A stretch of 64,000 nt of DNA, taken from NCBI GenBank assembly GCA_977006965.1, contig OZ345363.1, positions 2,480,001 to 2,544,000 of the forward strand, written 5' to 3'. Made by a program: the position numbers and the translations under genes. This DNA comes from Phymatolithon calcareum. Taxonomy: Eukaryota; Rhodophyta; Florideophyceae; Hapalidiales. The notes beneath the pieces were generated by a model. That model saw nothing but the letters and a program-made list of their open reading frames with translations. It was not told the DNA's origin and made no database searches. Each line of letters starts with the position of its first letter. The first letter of the stretch is position 1. This document shows positions 31,271 to 41,299 of the stretch, piece after piece.

Positions 31271-32889
31271 GTGTCTTGTAGTTGGGATTTATAGTGCTGT
31301 GAATGTGTGGCTGTTTCTGCTGTAGTGTTTTATGCTTTATATGACCATTAAACGATATTCATCGCCCGAAATCATTGCAATTAGGATTTCTACGACTTCC
31401 AGTATTACAATTCGCATTGCATTGCCGTTTGAGACGCCCTCCGCATTGGGTATTGTACCTTTTTCTCCAATCCCTTGCAATGGCATTGTTCCGATCCCTG
31501 TGCTCCACATCATGCAACAGAGAATCAATATACATTCGGCAGTCTGACAATGTTGAGTGCTCGCTCTGGAGCACCAGTGTGACACTATTAAATTCTGCAA
31601 GCATTCGAGCATAGTTGGAATGTAACACTCCTGTCGATAGTGACAGTCGCTCCTTCAGTGTGCGCAACTTGAAGAACTTTGTCACGGATATCGGTGAACC
31701 GTTTCAACATTTCATATTTGCCTGACCACCTCGTCGCATCATGTAGAACAAGTGATAAATGTCTCAAGTTTCGCAACAGAGCTCGATGATTCAACTTACG
31801 CTTGCACTGGAGCATTGTATCATGAATGGACTCGATCATATTAAGGACCAAGTCTGCCGTCAACATCCTGTTGACTGCAAGATTCATTTTGTGAGACACA
31901 CATCTAACGTGGGGCACGTCTAATAGCCGCGCGAGCCGCTTATTGACTGAACATTTTTCTGCTATAGAGCACACTAACCAATCATGAACGTTAATGCTGT
32001 ACAACTGAAAGACTTGTTCAATATGCCATACATGTGTCAGCGCATCGAATGTAGTTGATTCAGCATCGTCTTCTACGGCATTCTCCATCACTTTTGCCAT
32101 AGGGCTCACTGAGAGCAATGGTAGGGCATGTTCTTCGATAATTTGGGGTGCGCCATGACGAACGACCGATACCTTCCTCATGTACGATTCGTACATGCCG
32201 AAGTAGTGTGTGCCGCAATGCGTCCACCCGTCATGTAGTATCGCGCCTTTTGTCCCAGCCATATCACGCCCAATCTCATCTTCAACGAGTTCAGTTAATA
32301 TGAATAGAATCTCCTTGAAATACTCAGTACTGTTATGTTTGTGTTGCACGTTGGCTCGTAGTACTCGGTTCGAGACGCAAGAAATAGAGAAATTCAGCAC
32401 GATGACTTGCAAAATGTATGCATGCAGGCTCGTTCTTTCTCTGTCGCTGTTAGCGACACAGAGAAAAATTCTTTGTGATTGAGAATCCCTCCACACCGTT
32501 GCTGCGCTATTGACAGATTATGCTTGTCAATATCTGAAACGCAGGAAAACAAGTGCTTAAATGCATTCGTGTACCCCGTTCCTTTCTCAAATTTGACTTT
32601 CCCATCTTTCTTGCAGTTGTCGCCAAGAGGGTACGCGTATTCAAAGTTCAAGACATTTCGTCGCCCTAGTCCCCCTTTCTTAGGTCGTACATCGGACACG
32701 ACATCAGGGTGCTTTTTCATCAGCATCTTGACGATGGCTCGCATCTTGGTGCGCTTAACTTCTTCTTTCATAGCGTCTTCACCAGCTGGAGTACGTGAGA
32801 TGATCAGTGTAGAAAAGGATCGTGGTGACATTCTACACACACTTCCACTGCATGAATTTATAGAAATTCTAGGTGTGGCCACACGCGAA

Positions 32890-33960
32890 ACGTCCCTGTT
32901 TCTGGCGGAAAGTAACGTTCATGAGTCTGGGCGACACTCCATAGAACTTCCCATACGTATTTCCGAAAGTATCGCGGACTAAATACGGTACGTATTGCCT
33001 TATATTGCCGTAGACGGTAATCCCTGTTGTATTTAATGAAACCCTGCTTGCCTCCACCGAGAAATCAGATATCGCACGAGTCCTAGTGGGAAATGGACAG
33101 CCGGTGTACCAAAAAGCTCCTCACGCTGTTCGATGCCTTACGCGCGGTTCACGTCTCGGTTCAGGCACGTTCCGAAATGCGTGCCTCCGAGTGAACGCGT
33201 CTGCAAGTTTGCGATGCGTGTGCTGGAGATCAAGGCTTCTTCGGTGTCCTGCTTGATCTAGAGATTTCGATCGGCGAGGCTTGTAATCTGGAGCAGTTAC
33301 TGGCGACTGTGTGCGCCGGTGAGGCTGCTGCGCAAGCTTTCGACTCTGCGCTGTGTGCAGCCGCGTTTTCAACCGCCGTCGGGTGTACGCGCCTGTGAAT
33401 GCGACGCACAGAGTTTCGGCCTGTCGCAGCGCAGCGCCGCGTGGCACAACCTGATGAGAGGGTCGCATGGAAAGCGTCCAGAAGGCGTCCTTTGCCTGGT
33501 CGTCACGCGCCTAAGGGTTCTTCCACGCGGCCACCGGTTGTGGCACCCAGGCGCTGTCGGGTCACTTAGGTTGTCGCGGGAGCGTCTTAGCGCGTGGCAG
33601 CTTCTCGAATCCCGCTAGATGCGGCTCGATACGGTGTACAATGACCTGGCTCTGCACGGGGATCCTTTGCGCGGCGCCGCTCCTCGACTGCCACTGGTGG
33701 CGGCCCCAAGACAGTCATTAGCGATGTCGATCAGCGCCCGGATGTCATCGCGCTTGGTCGCTTTCCCGCTGCCGCCGGATGTGTCGCCGCGACATAACAA
33801 TGAGAATCGATTCATTCAGGGCACCGGCGGTAGTTGTAGAGGCGTGTATGCCATCATCGGTGGTCTGCACGCAGTGTATGATCTCAAGAGGTAGGTGATG
33901 GCAGGATTGAGGTATCTGGCGAGAGCAATGTGGCAGTAATGGGCTTCTTTCCATTGGCAT
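32890..33960. other. GC-rich island with possible decayed plus-strand coding frame
   Basis: From about 33120 to 33960 the GC content is plainly above that of the flanks. One plus frame has stops only at 33192 and 33396 over the first 280 bp and reads VCDACAGDQGFFGVLLDLE and SIGEACNLEQLLATVCAGEA, which looks like protein. High GC lengthens chance frames on both strands, so this is weak. 32890-33090 is plain spacer. Confidence 0.3.
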
Positions 33961-34943
33961 TCACGGCTCTAGAAATTTTCGTTGAACCAACATCTTAGCC
34001 TGTAAAGTTTTCAAGTGAATAAAAAACCTTTCGTAAAGAACTCGTTGGTGGTGTGTTTTATCCAGTGTCGCGAAAGCACTCTGGAGGGCATCGCCGCGCA
34101 GTAAAGTCGACTGTAATTGATCTTTTATTGGGAAGAGAGTGCCCGTGAGGACGGTATATGGCCTCACAATTTTCGTACGAATGTCGTCTAAAGATCCCAA
34201 TGCATCAGTTGGATGCCCATTGATGCTGAAGTCGCTGCATATTGTAAACGCATAGCACTTACTGCATGGGTAGTGTTCCTGGCGTGTTGCACGCAACAAG
34301 TGCATATGCCTATATCAGGCTACGCGTAATATCTAGATTTGATCATGTAACGGTATCATTGCGAAGGCTAAATAGGGCACGTAATGTACACCTGATTCGG
34401 GCAATCGGCAAGTGTGGATACACGTATTGAAGCACTGCCGAATTAGTATAAGTAGTAACATTGCCTGCACCGAACAATAAAGTTATCACTCTCACAAAAG
34501 GGACCGGAGTGTTCGACAGACACACGGGAAGGATCACAATATCAGGAGTCTATGTCCGCAATGTATCCACTGCTCAAAAACGTATACGGGGGTGGGGGGA
34601 AATTGTAGGTTTTTATTTTTGAAGCCCTCAACGCCGGCGCACGCCGACAGCAGAGCAGCTTCGCATTGCGCTGTAACCCTTCCTGGGCAGACTACAGCAT
34701 ATCGCGTCCATCATCACACCATCATCTCCTCTTGCATCTCTCTTTCTAGCATAATTAACTTGTCCATCGCTTGTTTCACGTCCTCTTCTGTTCTGTCAGT
34801 CATCTGTGGTTTCGTTAGGTTCAGTTGAAGGGTTTGCAGCAGCATCGCTTCTATTTCGTCGTAGTTGTCGATATATGCCGAGGGTTTTCGCGCCCGGAAG
34901 CGGGCGAAAAACTAAAAAGCGTATACGCCGTGTCTGGCGGAAG
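33961..34943. other. No recognisable gene
   Basis: A minus frame of 114 codons (33961-34305) lacks motifs. The tract ACGGGGGTGGGGGGAAA near 34587-34603 is a short G-rich run. The segment just before 34944 may be the missing N-terminal part of the Harbinger-like pseudogene but no motif was found. Confidence 0.3.
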
Positions 34944-35392
34944 CCGTGCAGAGATGTCGTAATCCAATACATGTTCTACAATGGATGGACGCACGTCCAC
35001 TACGTAGGAAACGTATTTTTGTATGCCCCCTCTGATGGTATTCTCTGCTGTGCAATCATGCCCCCGGATGTTTGCATGACTCAATGACTGCAGAGTTTGG
35101 AAATGTTTACGCAAAGCTCAAAATAATTTTTGGTCGTCGCGGGGGTCAGTGTGTTGTGGACTCCGCGTTTGCAAAAGGAGAGCAACCATACTTAATTACG
35201 TTCGCACAGGACTTTTTAATTGGGGCAGATGAGAATGATGACGGGCTCTAGGCCATACAAGCAATACCTGTGCGTCAGGCTTCTGAATGGGGAATGAGAG
35301 CCATACAGGGAACTTTTCCTCACTTGAAAGACGAAATGGTCTATGGACAGAGGGGAGAAAGAAGAAAGATAATTGAAAGCGTGGTTTTTTAG
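34944..35392 (+). pseudogene. PIF/Harbinger-like DDE transposase, frameshifted
   Basis: The first frame gives YNGWTHVHYVGNVFLYAP and DGILCCAIMPP; near 35060 sense passes to another frame reading LHDSMTAEFGNVYAKLKI (HDS block), QCVVDSAFAKGEQPYLI with a candidate catalytic Asp, then QASEWGMRAIQGTFPHLKD with a candidate Glu. One stop (TAG at 35249) lies between. The order YNGW..., HDS, DSAF, EWG matches a group of Harbinger-like transposases as I remember them. It differs from the copy at 4.4 kb, so two lineages are present. Confidence 0.6.
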
Positions 35393-35499
35393 CATTAGAA
35401 CAATATTAGTTGGAATGAACGAAATTCTTTCGTCTTTTATGCCGCACTTAAATGTTGAGGCGAATATGTTTCTAAATAGAATTTCATAATGGAAGGTCC

Positions 35500-36085
35500 A
35501 AAATGGAAGTACTTACATGCAAACGATTCATGTCATCCTTCTCTTTTATCCCAGTAAATTTTTATTGCTCTCATTGATTGACTGCTCCCCTAGATTGGAG
35601 TCAAGTAGGCCGCGAAATTTTACGGGAAGAATAGCATGATGTGTTTACCAGGAAGCCGGATTTTCGAGTAGAAGCCACATGATCATAGATACGATGCAAG
35701 GGGCTTTTCTTGCTCTCTTAGCGGAAATGGCCAGATACTCAAGAGAACTTGAATTGGGCTGGTTTACAGGTTGAATGACCGTTACTGCTACCCAGGACTC
35801 TTTTCTTGCGATACAATTACTTGTTTGATCATTCTCTTTTATCTCGGCAAACCGTATTAATCATTCGCACTCGCCAGCTACATTTCAGGTAACACTGGAC
35901 GTGCTTACATGCAAGTGATGCACGTGATCCTTCCCCTTTATTCCAGTGAATATTTCTTTCACTTATTTCCTGGTATATGAGACCACTTTTTCCTTCCCAG
36001 AACTAAATGAAAGTTACTGCTAGCCAGGACTCTTTCTGCTCTACTATTCTACTTGTATTATCCTTCCCTTTTATACCCGAAATAT
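35500..36085. repeat. Cluster of degenerate short repeats
   Basis: The block ATCCTTCTCTTTTATCCCAG and variants recur at about 35531, 35829, 35929 and 36060. CTTACATGCAA...GAT...CATG precedes the first and third. GTTACTGCTANCCAGGACTCTT recurs at about 35782 and 36014. The copies are not evenly spaced, suggesting nested duplications or transposon ends. Confidence 0.55.
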
Positions 36086-36141
36086 TCATTTGTGTTGATG
36101 TATTGCTTGTAAATGAGACTAAGTCTTCTACGCTGCAATAA

Positions 36142-36366
36142 ATGACCGTTAGTAGAACGCTCGGCACGAGCTCGAAAGAGCAAAAGAAACGTCGCGAGGA
36201 TGGGAGGGCACGTCAGCAGGAATAGCGGGCTCAGAAGGCATTTCGTCGAGATGTGGAACGCGAGAAACGGGAAGCTGAATCGCGGAGACATGAGCAGCTA
36301 ATGATAGTTCTTATGGGAAGAGACAAGACGGGAGACACCGATACCAAGGATAGAACAATGGAATAG
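36142..36366 (+). pseudogene. Charged coiled-coil fragment, possible Harbinger ORF2-type partner
   Basis: From ATG at 36142 one frame with a single stop (TAG 36223-36225) reads KEQKKRREDGRARQQE, then RRDVEREKREAESRRHEQLM, to a stop at 36364. This Arg/Glu-rich helix ending in RHEQLM resembles the C-terminal tail of SANT/Myb-type partner proteins of Harbinger elements, and it lies 0.75 kb downstream of such a transposase. A near-relative (DMRHDQLMQMMM) is at 38194-38592. The DNA-binding part is absent. Confidence 0.4.
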
Positions 36367-36369
36367 TAC

Positions 36370-37525
36370 CCTACTTCTGTTTGTATGGAAATGACATGAT
36401 TAAATTTTGGTGGTGAAGATTTGCAAGACAAAAGGTCATCGACCGCCTACAATCCGTGACGATGAATAGTTTTCCGTAGCTTGCTGTCAGAAGGTTCTGG
36501 TGCAGCAGCTAAAAGTCAATGAGCTCTCTGGACGTCTTAATCAGATATGGTTGGAGTTTCAAGTTATGTGCAATAATAGATAGGCTGCACAACGCAGCAC
36601 AGAGCACGCATAGTTGAATGAAAGCAGGAAAATATTTTTGCGTCAAACAAATATTAACCTACAACGAGCCCCAGTGGGGCCTTCCTGAAACACAAAATGA
36701 GAGGCGACGTATTTGGGGAGAGCGTAAATGATTATTGTTCTTCTTGACCTTTCTGCGATTTGAAAACACAACATTTTACGCGCGTCATTGGTACTAAAGA
36801 CTGTAACTTTACCTGGGAAGTAGGTTAGAAGTTTCCACTTCTAGCATCTTGGGTGGATCAGTACATGCTGTCCGTGCAAGCAGAAGAGAAAATGGCCACC
36901 CAGAACCAACGCTACCCCATCCGTCCACGTCACATCTCTCATTTTATGCTCGTACACGCAAGTAAGAACATGAGTGAGGCATTTCGTACTCTCATCGTCC
37001 ACGCCAACATCCAGAGCTGCGGATCGGCGGCGCCAAGAAATAGAATCAGGCAGATATCGCCGCTCGAGCGCAGAAACCGTGACCAGCAAATTACTCGCGT
37101 CGCTCTCCATCAACTGTCTAAGTCGGCGCTTGCTGTTCTTTTCAGGTCAGGTTGCGCAACATAATAAGACTTCGTCTAATCGCAATGAGAAAGGGACGAC
37201 CGAGACTCTGACGGCCATCCACTGTTTGGGACTTAGTAGAGGCTCTCATTCGATGCTGTGTATGATTTTCGGTATCACAGGATCCGCTTGCTCCCTTTTT
37301 TGCGCTTCGGTCCGTGTGTGTTACTTCATGTTTTCATATCGACCATTTGGCGGCGGTGAGAATGCCTAGCCACGCTGAAATTTTTGACTATAACAAAGCT
37401 ATAAATTCTAAGTACTCAATGTTGACAGATGTGTACGCAGCTGCGGACGGTAAGAAATTGACATTGGAGCAGTCTAGCGAAGATGTTATTCAGTTTATGA
37501 TTCGACTCATGATCACTACGTTTCC
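36370..37525. other. No firmly supported gene
   Basis: Overlapping plus and minus frames of 90-131 codons at 36841-37369 have no motif. They could be decayed N-terminal transposase sequence belonging to the fragment that follows. Confidence 0.3.
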
Positions 37526-37729
37526 AATATTTTCGCTTTTGCACCAAGTGAACTCATCATTGCATGCGCCCTAAACGCACCAAGGTCAATGAACCACTCA
37601 AATATTGCGGAGTGGGGCAATGTATATAGAAAAGACCACGTTATCATCGCCGACGACTTCAGTGAGATCGCTCGACACAACCAGGCTACATCTTCGCTGC
37701 AAGCATCCGAGTGGCGTGTAGGAGTGTGA
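37526..37729 (+). pseudogene. Harbinger-like transposase fragment, second copy
   Basis: The frame reads FAFAPSELIIACALNAPRSM, NHSNIAEWGNVYRKDHV and ends QASEWRVGV before a stop. It lines up with FLYAPSDGILCCAIMPP, HDSMTAEFGNVYAKL and QASEWGM of the copy at 34.9-35.4 kb; the HDS Asp is read as Asn here and most of the middle is deleted. Confidence 0.5.
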
Positions 37730-38030
37730 AAAGGGTTATTTCCATGGTTAAGAGGCATGTTTTTCTACGAAGAACGTGGAGAGAGAAGAGCGATGCTTGC
37801 AAAACTTGTCTATTTATTCAATTTGAGGGCGAGGCTTGTTGGGAAGAACCAAAATGCTTACCATGATTATGCCGCAACTTAGCGTAGAAGCTAACGGTCT
37901 GTTAGGGAGTGAGTAGGATCTCAAAGTTCCCCTTTACCGATGTTTAATTACTGGGATATGACCGAACGAATATACGACAAAAATTCAGAGACGCCACCAA
38001 AGACTTAGAGTTTGGATCTTCTCCTTAACA

Positions 38031-38110
38031 ATATCCAGTAGTATCCGTGGTAGCAGTGTGTGCAGCGGCTGAGCGTCGATTTAAACCTTCGTTTTTCAAG
38101 AGCAACCATG
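38031..38110 (+). pseudogene. hAT dimerisation-domain scrap
   Basis: About 25 codons read YPVVSVVAVCAAAERRFK, resembling the conserved xPxLSxxAxxxLxxxxSSAxxERxFS segment of hAT transposases. It is on the plus strand, opposite to both other hAT copies, and nothing else of the element is recognisable nearby. Confidence 0.35.
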
Positions 38111-38193
38111 ACTTTAGCATCGGTATATTCATTCTACAATTAGACTATCACATGACATTCGTAACATAGGATTGAAGCCAAGAGATTCAATGC

Positions 38194-38592
38194 TCAATTT
38201 TTCTTGTTGAGGGAAATCATCATCATTTGCATTAATTGATCATGCCTCATATCCCCTCGGTCACGCCTCGCTCTCTGTTCTGTACCTTCTTTCCGCTCTT
38301 CCTCTCTCTGCTCAGCACGCTCTTTCCGCTCTTCCTCTCGCTGTTTGGCAATATCCCTGCGTTCCTCTTCTCGCCGTTTTTAGTCCTGAACTATCTGTAA
38401 CTTGAGAAGACTGGTCAACTCTCCACCATCGCTAGTTTCTCTTCGCATTCCGGATTGCCGTCGTTGCATCACGGAACGCGAGAGGGCCTGCTGTCTCTCT
38501 CGCGACGAATTCTTCCCGTTTTCACGCTCACGCACGGATACGCCATCATCATTACTGTCGCCATCTTCGTCATCAATGCCTTGGGTGAGCTC
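38194..38592 (-). pseudogene. Charged coiled-coil protein C-terminus, possible transposon partner protein
   Basis: The minus frame opens after TGA at about 38593 and reads an acidic segment (GIDDEDGDSNDDG), SVRERENGKNSSRERQQAL, GGELTSLLKLQIVQD, then after one stop (TAA 38382-38380) a heptad-like Arg/Glu helix (KRREEERRDIAKQREEER and on) ending DMRHDQLMQMMMISLNKKN. The acidic patch followed by an RE-rich coiled coil and RHxQLM is typical of Myb/SANT-like nuclear proteins carried by some DNA transposons. Compare the plus-strand fragment at 36142. Confidence 0.5.
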
Positions 38593-38599
38593 TCAGATC

Positions 38600-39053
38600 C
38601 TGTGCTGCGCTCGTGCCGAACGATAGAAGAGGAAGAGGGCGCTTATGAGGCAATAGCACGAAGTAGCCATGGTTGGAAGCACAGGCTAAATTCTAGCAGC
38701 TTTGACTACTGCCCATGTCGGAGAGTAGATTGATCGAAAACAAATGGGTTATTGAATGGGATGGAGATACATGAGCGTGAATAACTGTGTTCACAACTAC
38801 ACGAAACGTGACGGGTTTAGTACGGACAAATACCGTTTTTGTGTTTTCAGGAAGGCTCCTCTATAACCAAAGCGGCGCATTTGTGCATACTATTTCTGTC
38901 ATGGCGACACAAATTTGTACCCCTATCACGATTTGCGTCGTCGTATTTTGCAATTAGTGTTTTCAGAAAGCTCCCAATAAAACTCAAGAGAAGTAAATGC
39001 GTGAATACTCAGAATAAATCTAATCTAAGAACATGTTAGAGGCCCTCTAGATG
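38600..39053. other. No recognisable gene
   Basis: Short frames only; the minus strand just above 38592 (HERSTGSESSP) probably continues the coiled-coil pseudogene after a frameshift. Confidence 0.35.
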
Positions 39054-39062
39054 TTGAGTAAT

Positions 39063-39506
39063 GAGGAAATTCAATACGTGGCCACCAAAAATTGGCAAAA
39101 ATCCATTACATGGCCATCTCTTCTACTTCAAAATAAAAGCAACTCCGAACTGCTCGGGCCTGAAGTAATTTCTCATGCCCTCAGACAGGCATATCTACGG
39201 CCCGTTCCGCAGCTGCTTGCGGTCCTTTAGCTGGCGGTCCTTCTCTTTGCACCTTACAGCATTGGAAAGTCGATCACAGTTGGAACAACCCTTTCCCCCC
39301 TCCCACAGCGCCTTTTTTCGCCACTTACAATCAGTGATTTGCACATACATTTTAATGCCAATAATAAGGAAAAATTTAATCTTGAATCCATTCGTAAAAA
39401 TGGTCCAGCCCTACCCCAGTTTTGGCTAGAGTGAGTTATGATAGTTCGCTTGGCTAGGGATGAGTAGTAGATACGGCTAGAGATCGCCATGTAGTGAATT
39501 TCCTCT
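39063..39506. mobile_element. Short MULE-like element with perfect 9-bp target-site duplication
   Basis: Ends GAGGAAATTC (39063) and GAATTTCCTC (to 39505) match those of the 905-bp element at 1396-2300. The 9-mer TTGAGTAAT flanks it exactly (39054-39062 and 39507-39515), with one extra base at the right end as in the larger element. Left-end blocks GTGGCCACCAAAAA and ACATGGCCATCTC and right-end CTACTACTCATCC are shared in part with the larger copy. A Cys-containing basic stretch on the minus strand (GKGCSNCDRLSNAV) may be left from the same transposase C-terminus. The intact duplication marks this as the younger insertion. Confidence 0.8.
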
Positions 39507-39529
39507 TTGAGTAATGTATACTATGTGTA

Positions 39530-39612
39530 GCCACATGGTCAAGTGGTTAAGCTGAGAGGGGGTGCGGGCGGAGGCGGCCAAGGGAAGGTCCCGGGTGATT
39601 TCTGACGCGGCT
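39530..39612 (+). other. tRNA-like sequence, possible SINE head
   Basis: GCCACATGGTCAAGTGGTTAA contains TGGTCAAGTGG, a full match to the pol III A-box consensus, and about 45 bp later AAGGTCCCGGGTGATT weakly resembles a B box. The acceptor arms do not pair well and no anticodon arm is convincing, so it is not a functional tRNA. A tRNA-derived SINE or a decayed tRNA pseudogene is possible. Confidence 0.3.
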
Positions 39613-39617
39613 TTTTC

Positions 39618-40754
39618 TCATAATTTCTCACGTTTTACACGTGTTTCTGGAGTGGGGTTTCGCATTGCACAAGGGTACAGGCGATGTGCAACGCACATGT
39701 ACAAGTAAAAAAGTGAAAAGAGTACAACATTTCTGTTCGTTAACTTGGACTCGTGATACGTGGAACCACAGCGGTTGCCGCGGATGGAATTGCCCAGTAA
39801 GGGCAAGCGGTAGGCAGAGAAGTAAGAGGCCCTGCGCAGTCGTGCTCGCTTTTGCGGTGTAACTCTCCGAAAAGAAGCGACAAGCCGTTCGCTTGTTGAC
39901 ATGTGCTACAGTTCATGGGCATAGATCCACTTCCTATTTCTTGCCGAGCGAGAACGTAGCTTGTCACACTTGGATTTTATTGAAACCGCTTGTATACTCT
40001 AACAAAGAGATTACTCCTCCTGGGGAGTTGCAAAATCACGCTCATTTGCACGTGCGGATATCAATTCTATAGCTTGTCGCACGCCCAGTATCTCTGGGGA
40101 GCTGAATTGCTTGGCGGTTGTTAAAGAAATATCAGACACGGTGCTGGTCGTGAGTGCCGAGAACGAATTATCTGTCCACGTGTATCTGTATTTAGGGTTA
40201 CACCTCCGGAGAGTAATCAAAATCTCAAGATTCACATCAATAAAACCTTGCTGCTGCTGCTGTTCTCCGAGGAGGAGACAGAAAGATGTTCCCATTGATC
40301 TTGGATTCTAACAGCGGTTCTAGGATAGGGCACATGTGATGGTGTAAACCCTCCACTTCCGAATAATGGCAGCTCACAGCGGGGTATCTCCTCGAAACAG
40401 TGTGAGACATCGCGAACAATTTTTTTTTGTTCTCCTTAACGAAGGAGGACGAGTGCGCTAGTTCGGCGAACTTGCCAAATTGTAGAGTTACCTCAATTTG
40501 TCACAGAATAAGCATGCTTTAAATTAGGTGGCAGGAATAAAGATCTGCCATAATCCAAGTAGAAGTAAATTAACAAAATAAAGCACAGCTTCGCGAGCCT
40601 CTTTGCGGCGCGAGCACATTTACACACTAAATGTAGCATACAAATCCTGAAATATAAGAAATAAATAAAAAGCAATCTATCAGAGTCTTCAAAGAAGACT
40701 TTCCCGACAATACCCATGAGAAAAAGACCTTGGAAACAGATCTTGAGTAACCAT
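39618..40754. other. No recognisable gene
   Basis: Antisense frames of 73-94 codons at 39618-40311 show no motifs. A TGC/CTG triplet run of about 14 bases lies at 40251-40264. The rest up to the zinc-finger gene is AT-rich and may hold its 3' UTR. Confidence 0.35.
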
Positions 40755-41296
40755 CTAACCGGTCGTTGTCCACTTTTCCCTTGGATTGCGAAAGGGGGGA
40801 TCACCGTGTCCACTAATTCCTTTTTTGTTCTTAGAAGTCACATGTTTCGCCAGATCGGTGTCTCTGTTGAATTGCGCTTTGCATTTACAAAAGAATCTCT
40901 CTTTTGTCTGTTCAAAAAACATAGTTCGTGCGTACGTTAATTCGTTGCGACTCTCAAAATACCATTCGATACTGTTTTTCAATATGAACTTACATGTTTT
41001 GAGGTTTTATGTTGCTCCAGAGACCGCAAACTCTTGAAGCTGTATCCACAACCTGGACTGCTACACTTGTGTTTCAATTTGATCTCGGGATGAAATTGAT
41101 TCCTGTGCTTTGAGGCATGCGCTGCACGTCGAGTACCATGTACTTCTGTCAGAACAGTCAAGAAGAAGAACAAGACAAATGAAATGATCGACTTCGCTTG
41201 GAGAGTGAGTGTACATTTATCGGACAACATCTTGCCGCACTGGGGGCACTGTGACGGATACGACGGGGTTGAAGCCCCTGCAGCTGAAGAACTCAT
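40755..41296 (-). CDS. C2H2 zinc-finger protein, two exons
   Basis: Exon 1 is 41296-40994 and exon 2 is 40907-40755; the intron (40993-40908, 86 nt) has GTAAGT and AACAG and keeps phase 0, giving 151 residues. Finger 2 (C78, C83, H96, H101) fits CxxxxC-x3-F-x5-L-x2-H-x4-H perfectly. Finger 3 in exon 2 (CKCKAQFNRDTDLAKH) has a one-residue Cys spacing and no second His. Finger 1 starts CPQCGKMLSDKCTLTL (C17, C20) but its His pair (HASKH, H60 and H64) is separated by a 27-residue hydrophobic insert, residues 33-59, coded by 41200-41120. Removing those 81 nt restores a perfect finger. Probably a small nuclear DNA- or RNA-binding protein; target unknown. The ATG at 41296 is the first in frame. Confidence 0.7.
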
Positions 41297-41299
41297 TTG

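Larger units (their letters stand above)
30233..32830 (-). pseudogene. hAT-family transposase, decayed
   Basis: Minus-strand fragments in order: a basic N-terminal region in 32394-32830 (KEEVKRTKMRAIVKMLMKK); the 302-codon frame 31588-32496 with TKGAILHDGWTHCGTHYFG, where the Asp of HDGWT fits the first catalytic Asp, then RCVSHKMNLAVNRML and LHDATRWSGKYEMLKRFTD, typical hAT blocks; a shifted frame to 31359 (EFNSVTLVLQSEHSTLS); and a C-terminal frame 30233-30808 ending in the dimerisation region (DFILGSGAEVERLWSVAK, VMTPHFFEALLFLKVN). At least two frameshifts and about 0.5 kb of foreign or repeated sequence (31.0-31.3 kb) break it. It cannot encode an active transposase as it stands. Confidence 0.75.

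Noticed and set aside
39530-39612. Functional tRNA gene
   Set aside because: Acceptor and anticodon stems do not form and the B box is poor.
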